Assembly (NCBI RefSeq): GCF_024641065.1
Contig: NZ_JAHEDV010000002.1
Span: 1-64,000, forward strand
Direction of reading: 5' to 3'
Length of the DNA stretch: 64,000 nucleotides
Origin: Rhodoluna sp.
GTDB taxonomy: Bacteria > Actinomycetota > Actinomycetes > Actinomycetales > Microbacteriaceae
Made by a program: the position numbers and the translations under genes. The notes below the pieces were generated by a model. It was not told the DNA's origin. It worked only from the letters and a program-made list of their open reading frames with translations, and did no database searches. Positions 59,782-64,000 of the stretch are shown here, in pieces; the stretch's first letter is position 1; every line of letters starts with the position of its first letter.

Positions 59782-60864
59782 CTAGATTTCTACCCAGAAT
59801 TGTGAATTTGAAGCTTTTAAAACACCTTCGGTGACCTTGTTAGCACGCAGTCCGTCGGCAAAAGTAGGCAGACCGTTTGGCTTCTCGCCACGAACCGCAG
59901 CGTAAACATCGCGAACGTAGCCAGCAAATGCGTCGACGTAACCCATTGGATGACCAGCGGGCACAACCGACAGTCGAGCTGCATCTTCATGCATTTGAGC
60001 ATCGTCACGAGGCATCAAAACGCTGCCCTCACGATGACCTATCCAGAGCACCTCAGGCGACTCTTGGTTGAACTCGATGCTCTCGGTGGTTCCACTGATG
60101 TCGAGCAGCAGGCGGTTTTTGCGACCAGGGGCAACCTGAGAGACAAAGAGAGTGCCGATTACGCCGCCCGGAGTCTGAAATAGAACCGCAGCTTCATCTT
60201 CGGTATTAACCGGCTTTCCGCCACGAATCGGGTGAACAGTTTTTGCTACCGACGCCATCATTGAGATGCGATCGCCCAGGATGAATTCCATCAGGTCGAC
60301 CAGGTGACTGCCAATGTCAGCAAAAGCGCGAGAAGCGCCGCCTTCGTCGGTGCTAACCCGCCAGTTGTCATCGGTTGGGTCAAGCAACCAGTCTTGAAGG
60401 TAAGAGCCGCGAACACTCAGCACGCGCCCGACCTCCCCCTCAGAAATTCGGGCGCGCGCCTCGCGCACTAGTGGGTGATAGCGATAGATGAATGGAACGC
60501 TGGCTACCAGCCCAGACTTGTTTGCCAATTCGACCAACTCGGTAGCCTCTTCAACCGAGGTTGCAAGTGGCTTCTCACAAACCACGTGCTTTCCGGCGGC
60601 CAGGGCTGCCTTCGCAATAGAAGCGTGACTCGAGTTTGGGGTGCAGATGTGAACCAGCGAAATGGCTGGGTCCTTTAGCAACTGATCTACCGAACCATAG
60701 GCCTTTTCGATTCCAAGCTCATCGGCGGCCGACTCAGCGCGAGCCAAGCTCGACGAAGAAATCGCAATCACGTTGCCGCCTGCTGATCGCGCAGCCGCTG
60801 TGTGAACTCGACCCATGAAACCGCCGCCGATGATGCCGACGCCGATTGGTGATCTCTTTGACAT
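59782..60864 (-). CDS. Gfo/Idh/MocA-family oxidoreductase (1)
   Basis: 360-residue NAD(P)-dependent sugar dehydrogenase-like protein. Rossmann motif VGIIGGGFMGRVHTAAA, the family EKP in VVCEKPLATSVEEATEL, and the C-terminal sheet domain with GGASRAFADIGSHLVDLMEF, carrying the catalytic Asp/His pair. The substrate is probably a sugar, inositol or glycoside. Ten bases separate it from the second oxidoreductase upstream. Not a simple duplicate, since the two proteins differ throughout. Confidence 0.87.
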   Translation of the reverse strand: MSKRSPIGVGIIGGGFMGRVHTAAARSAGGNVIAISSSSLARAESAADELGIEKAYGSVDQLLKDPAISLVHICTPNSSHASIAKAALAAGKHVVCEKPLATSVEEATELVELANKSGLVASVPFIYRYHPLVREARARISEGEVGRVLSVRGSYLQDWLLDPTDDNWRVSTDEGGASRAFADIGSHLVDLMEFILGDRISMMASVAKTVHPIRGGKPVNTEDEAAVLFQTPGGVIGTLFVSQVAPGRKNRLLLDISGTTESIEFNQESPEVLWIGHREGSVLMPRDDAQMHEDAARLSVVPAGHPMGYVDAFAGYVRDVYAAVRGEKPNGLPTFADGLRANKVTEGVLKASNSQFWVEI

Positions 60865-60874
60865 AAATACTCGC

Positions 60875-62002
60875 TTAGCTGAGGGTTGCGTCAGCTGGGT
60901 CCCAGCTAACCGGCAGTGCTTCGATTGGTGCCAAGGTCGATTTAACCTCTACCCAAGTCTTACTCTCAATTGCCTCAGAAATTGAAATCATGATGTCTAG
61001 AACGTGAAGTGCAATTTCACCTGGGATGCGAACCTTGCGCCCCTCGCGAATAGCCTGCGCCATTTCGAGAACACCGGTTCCGCGGCCGTGAGTTGGGCCG
61101 GTCAGCTCAACCTTGGTGATCTGCTCTGGCTCTGGGCCTAGGTGCAATTCACTGTCGCCATCAAACATGTTTGGGTCAGGCAGCGAGATGGTGCCCTCGG
61201 TGCCGTTGATCTCAACGAATCCCATGCGGAACAGTGCTGACTCAAAGCTGAAGATGCACTGGGCACTTGCACCAGACTCGAACTCGATCATGGCACCGAC
61301 GTGAGTCGGAACCTCAACCGGGAACTCGGTTCCGGCCTTTGGTCCGGTTGCAATCACACGTGTGTCTCGTGACTTTGAGCCGGTGCCGGTTACCCGGGCT
61401 GCCGGACCGAAAATTGAAACCAGTGTGCTCAGGTAATACGGACCCATGTCCATCAATGGGCCTGCACCCTTGGCGAACAAGAACTCTGGGCTCGGGTGCC
61501 ATGACTCTGGGCCACCCACCTGGAACATGGTCATAGCGGTTAGCGGAGTACCGATTTTTCCATCCTGGATAGCTCGCAAGCCAGTCTGAATGCCGCCACC
61601 CATGATGGTGTCAGGTGCAACACAAACTAGAACACCGGCTTTGTCGGCAGCAACGGCTACCTCGCGGGCGCTTTCACGGCTGAGTGCGTATGGCTTTTCG
61701 CTCCACACGTGCTTGCCAGCTGCGATGCACTTTAGGTCAACTTCAGCGTGCGCTGCTGGAATAGTCAGGTTCACGACGATCTCAACATCGGCGTTGGCAA
61801 GGAGTTCATCGACGGTGCCGCTTAGGGCAACTGAATATTTGTCAGCCTGTGCCTTGGCGCGAGCGAGGTCTAGGTCAGCGATGAACACTACCTTGACGTC
61901 AGGAAACTTGACCAAGTTCTCAAGGTACTGGTCGCTGATCACGCCAGCGCCGATGAAACCTACTCCGACTGGTCCGGTCTTGCCGGTTGATGCGTTGGTC
62001 AT
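60875..62002 (-). CDS. Gfo/Idh/MocA-family oxidoreductase (2)
   Basis: 375-residue protein with Rossmann motif VGFIGAGVISDQYLENL, EKP motif in HVWSEKPYALSRES and the C-terminal domain with AGPLMDMGPYYLSTLVSIFG. The Tyr after GP in place of a catalytic His (MGPYY) is a variant seen in several subgroups. Its start overlaps the stop of the TIM-barrel gene upstream by one base. It may act on a different step or substrate than oxidoreductase 1. Confidence 0.87.
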   Translation of the reverse strand: MTNASTGKTGPVGVGFIGAGVISDQYLENLVKFPDVKVVFIADLDLARAKAQADKYSVALSGTVDELLANADVEIVVNLTIPAAHAEVDLKCIAAGKHVWSEKPYALSRESAREVAVAADKAGVLVCVAPDTIMGGGIQTGLRAIQDGKIGTPLTAMTMFQVGGPESWHPSPEFLFAKGAGPLMDMGPYYLSTLVSIFGPAARVTGTGSKSRDTRVIATGPKAGTEFPVEVPTHVGAMIEFESGASAQCIFSFESALFRMGFVEINGTEGTISLPDPNMFDGDSELHLGPEPEQITKVELTGPTHGRGTGVLEMAQAIREGRKVRIPGEIALHVLDIMISISEAIESKTWVEVKSTLAPIEALPVSWDPADATLS

Positions 62003-62742
62003 TAGCGAACCTCATTCACAAAAGCTAGAGACTGGGCGATGCCATCAAAGATATCGCCACCGGTGTAGAAATCAAACTCAATAACCGGCAGTGCATTTGG
62101 TGCAGCAGCCAAAATTTCACGAACCGGAATCTGACCTTGACCTGCAGGAACCTGAAGGTTGACATCACCATTCTTGTTGCCGTCTTTGACATGGATAGCA
62201 ACCACGCGCTCGCCAAGCTTCTTTAGAACCTCAGGGGCGCTCTGGCCACCTGCTTCAACCCAGAAGGTGTCGATCTCTAGAACAACATCGTCGCGCAGAG
62301 CGTCGATGAAAGTGTAGAGAGCTGGTGCGCCGTCGATGTGGTTTGAGAACTCCCAGTTGTGGTTGTGATACGCGATCTGCAGACCAAAGTCTGGCGCTGC
62401 GGCAGCGATCTCATTGATTGCCTTTGCTATTACAACAACATCGTCTTTGTTGGTCCAACGCTCAGGAACAGTGAATGGGTCGATAAGAGTCTTGACTCCA
62501 AGCTTCTGCGCAGCAGCAAGCATTGGCTTCCAGTCTTGGTCAACCATCATCGCGTGAGCGGTTGGGGCCTTCAAATTATTGCGAGAAAGTGCTTCTGAAA
62601 ACTCTTCTACTCGGTCGACAAATCCATAAGGCTCCACCTGGGTGAAACCGATGGCTGCAACTCGGTCGAGTGCGATCTGTAGATCATCAGCGATAGCGTC
62701 TCTCAGGGTGTAGAGCTGAACTGATGGTTGTTGCTTAGACAT
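62002..62742 (-). CDS. Xylose isomerase-like TIM-barrel sugar isomerase/epimerase (2)
   Basis: 246-residue member of the same superfamily as the 58756 gene but shorter and distinct. VQLYTLRDAIADDLQIALDR near the N-terminus, QIAYHNHNWEF (metal-ligand region), LEIDTFWVEAGG and AIHVKDGNK are typical of the IolE/IolI-like and 3-keto-glycoside-processing members. It overlaps the next oxidoreductase gene by one base. Confidence 0.85.
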   Translation of the reverse strand: MSKQQPSVQLYTLRDAIADDLQIALDRVAAIGFTQVEPYGFVDRVEEFSEALSRNNLKAPTAHAMMVDQDWKPMLAAAQKLGVKTLIDPFTVPERWTNKDDVVVIAKAINEIAAAAPDFGLQIAYHNHNWEFSNHIDGAPALYTFIDALRDDVVLEIDTFWVEAGGQSAPEVLKKLGERVVAIHVKDGNKNGDVNLQVPAGQGQIPVREILAAAPNALPVIEFDFYTGGDIFDGIAQSLAFVNEVR

Positions 62743-62805
62743 TTGTATTACTTTCTCGTTGGAGTGATGATTCTAAATCGATTGTTTATTCGCTGGCGTT
62801 ATTGG

Positions 62806-63639
62806 CTAGCCCTTGACCGCGCCATCCATGACACCGGCAACAAACTGCTTAGCGGTGACGATGAACATTGCAATCAGTGGCAGGGCCATAAGCAGCGAGC
62901 CGCCAAGGATAGACGGGTAGCTCGGGTTGTTGGCCGAGTTCAGCTGAGAAACTGCCACCTGAGCGGTGAAGTTGTCTGGAGTCTGAGTGATGATCAACGG
63001 CCAAGCGAAGTCGTTCCAAGCGGTAAGGAATGTGAACAACAGCAATACGAATGCGCTTGAGCGAACCAGCGGTAGAGCCAAGCTCCAATAGATTCTGAAG
63101 AATCCGGCGCCGTCAACTGCACCTGAGTCGATAAGCTCGCTCGGCACGTTTGAAAGCATTGCCTGACGCATCCAGAACACACCAAACACTGAAACCACGT
63201 ATGGCAAAATCAGTGCGGCCAAAGTGTCGACCAAACCAATCTTTGACATCAATAGGTAAAGCGGAATGATGCCCAGCTGAAGCGGAATCATTAGGAACAC
63301 CATGACCACGCCAAAGAGCGCCTGGTTGCCGCGGAAGCGAAGTTTTGCAAATGCAAAGCCAGCCAGGGTCGAGGTGAAAACCTGAAGAATCGCGGTAACA
63401 GCCGCAACGATGAATGAGTTGCGATAGACGGTCCAGATGTTGAACATCTCGGTGATCTGCGCAAAGTTAGCCGGCCAGTTGTTGCCAGGAACAATGGTTG
63501 GCGGAATTGTTGCGATTGCCGAGTTGTCTGATGAACCGATTACGTACATCCAGTAGAACGGGAACAGGCTTAGCAAAGCAACGATGATAAGCATTCCGTA
63601 GAGCGAAGGCTGCTTGAGCCAGCTGAATGAGATCTTCAT
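62806..63639 (-). CDS. Carbohydrate ABC transporter permease, MalG type
   Basis: 277-residue CUT1-family permease with six predicted spans. The EAA loop is in SELIDSGAVDGAGFFRIYW and the C-terminus FVAGVMDGAVKG is typical. It follows the partner permease by two bases and precedes the TIM-barrel/oxidoreductase genes by 63 bases, so the transporter probably imports their substrate. Confidence 0.9.
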   Translation of the reverse strand: MKISFSWLKQPSLYGMLIIVALLSLFPFYWMYVIGSSDNSAIATIPPTIVPGNNWPANFAQITEMFNIWTVYRNSFIVAAVTAILQVFTSTLAGFAFAKLRFRGNQALFGVVMVFLMIPLQLGIIPLYLLMSKIGLVDTLAALILPYVVSVFGVFWMRQAMLSNVPSELIDSGAVDGAGFFRIYWSLALPLVRSSAFVLLLFTFLTAWNDFAWPLIITQTPDNFTAQVAVSQLNSANNPSYPSILGGSLLMALPLIAMFIVTAKQFVAGVMDGAVKG

Positions 63640-63641
63640 GA

Positions 63642-64000
63642 TTATTTGTCTGCCTTAACTAGCTTGCTGCTGATTAGAAAGTTGACTCCAGCAATGATCG
63701 CGATGATCAAGAACAGGCCAACTGCAATTGCTGATGAGTATCCGAGTCGCAACTGGGCAAACGCCTGGTCGAACAAGAACAGTGTCATCGTTCTAAATTG
63801 CCCGTCTGAACCACCGGCATAACCGGTGCCGCTGAACATATATGGCTCGGCGAAAATTTGCAGACCACCAATGGTCGAAGTGACCACGGTGAAGAAGATG
63901 GTTGGGCGAATCTGAGGAATGGTGATGTTGAAGAACTGAGACAACTTAGTTGCTCCATCAACTTCGGCGGCTTCATAAAGCTCGGCCGGAATCGCCTGCA
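63642..64000 (-). CDS. Carbohydrate ABC transporter permease, MalF type (5' end cut by window edge)
   Basis: C-terminal 119 residues of a CUT1 permease; the frame is open to the window edge. The EAA loop LYEAAEVDGATKLSQFFNIT is visible, followed by two to three membrane spans. The binding-protein gene normally upstream lies outside the window. Confidence 0.9.
   Translation of the reverse strand, partial: QAIPAELYEAAEVDGATKLSQFFNITIPQIRPTIFFTVVTSTIGGLQIFAEPYMFSGTGYAGGSDGQFRTMTLFLFDQAFAQLRLGYSSAIAVGLFLIIAIIAGVNFLISSKLVKADK

Overview
The window is a 64 kb chromosomal segment of an actinobacterium, most likely a streamlined Microbacteriaceae member of the freshwater Rhodoluna/Aquiluna (Luna) type. 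This is inferred from the gene order tRNA-Trp-secE-nusG, hadAB next to murB, the menaquinone genes joined to System II cytochrome c maturation genes, the actinobacterial ribosomal mini-protein bS22, moderate GC (about half by eye), very short intergenic spaces and many leaderless-type promoters. No rRNA, insertion sequence, prophage or CRISPR array was seen. No stretch above 300 bases lacks a gene. The longest gaps hold tRNAs (1084-1390, 4569-4855, 23339-23632) or divergent regulatory DNA (10628-10787, 53285-53523).

Layout. 1-4.8 kb: nusG (cut by the window edge), secE, tRNA-Trp, an aspartate aminotransferase, hadA-hadB-murB, tRNA-Met and tRNA-Thr. 4.8-14.2 kb: a maltodextrin locus with a binding lipoprotein, two permeases, an intracellular neopullulanase-like GH13 enzyme and, divergently, two tandem GH13 alpha-glucosidases. 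A LacI-type regulator at 23.6 kb has an operator-like site in its own promoter that matches a site between malE and the glucosidases, so it probably controls this locus from 13 kb away. 14.2-23.4 kb: an MFS and an MMPL exporter, a thioesterase, a two-gene cassette of unknown function (secreted plus membrane protein), a MefA-like efflux pump, a small regulator, TerC, an SbtA-like bicarbonate transporter and tRNA-Tyr. 23.6-25.3 kb: lacI and yajQ, followed by a tandem repeat that copies the yajQ stop region.

25.3-40.8 kb is mostly respiratory-chain assembly: polyprenyl diphosphate synthase, menG, menF, menD, menA, menE, menB and menC, then ccsB, resB, ccdA, a ResA-like thioredoxin and a histidine phosphatase. 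From 40.8 down to 32.4 kb nine genes run as one overlapping minus-strand series. Together they make menaquinone and mature c-type cytochromes.

40.8-56.4 kb is mixed: an archaeal-type aspartyl-tRNA synthetase, an ABC exporter with a PadR regulator, a glutaredoxin-like protein with a 38-residue ORF behind it, an HAD phosphatase, bS22, an aquaporin-family channel, a TetR regulator, proC, radA, a secreted collagen-like protein facing a LuxR-type regulator, an N-acetylglutamate synthase-like GNAT protein and an XRE/MmyB regulator. 56.4-64 kb: a zinc alcohol dehydrogenase, then a minus-strand carbohydrate operon with an MFS transporter, two TIM-barrel isomerase-like proteins, two Gfo/Idh/MocA oxidoreductases and two ABC permeases, the last cut by the right edge.

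At least sixteen genes have a TANNNT hexamer ending 6-8 bases before the start codon, as expected for leaderless transcripts. This was used to choose several starts.
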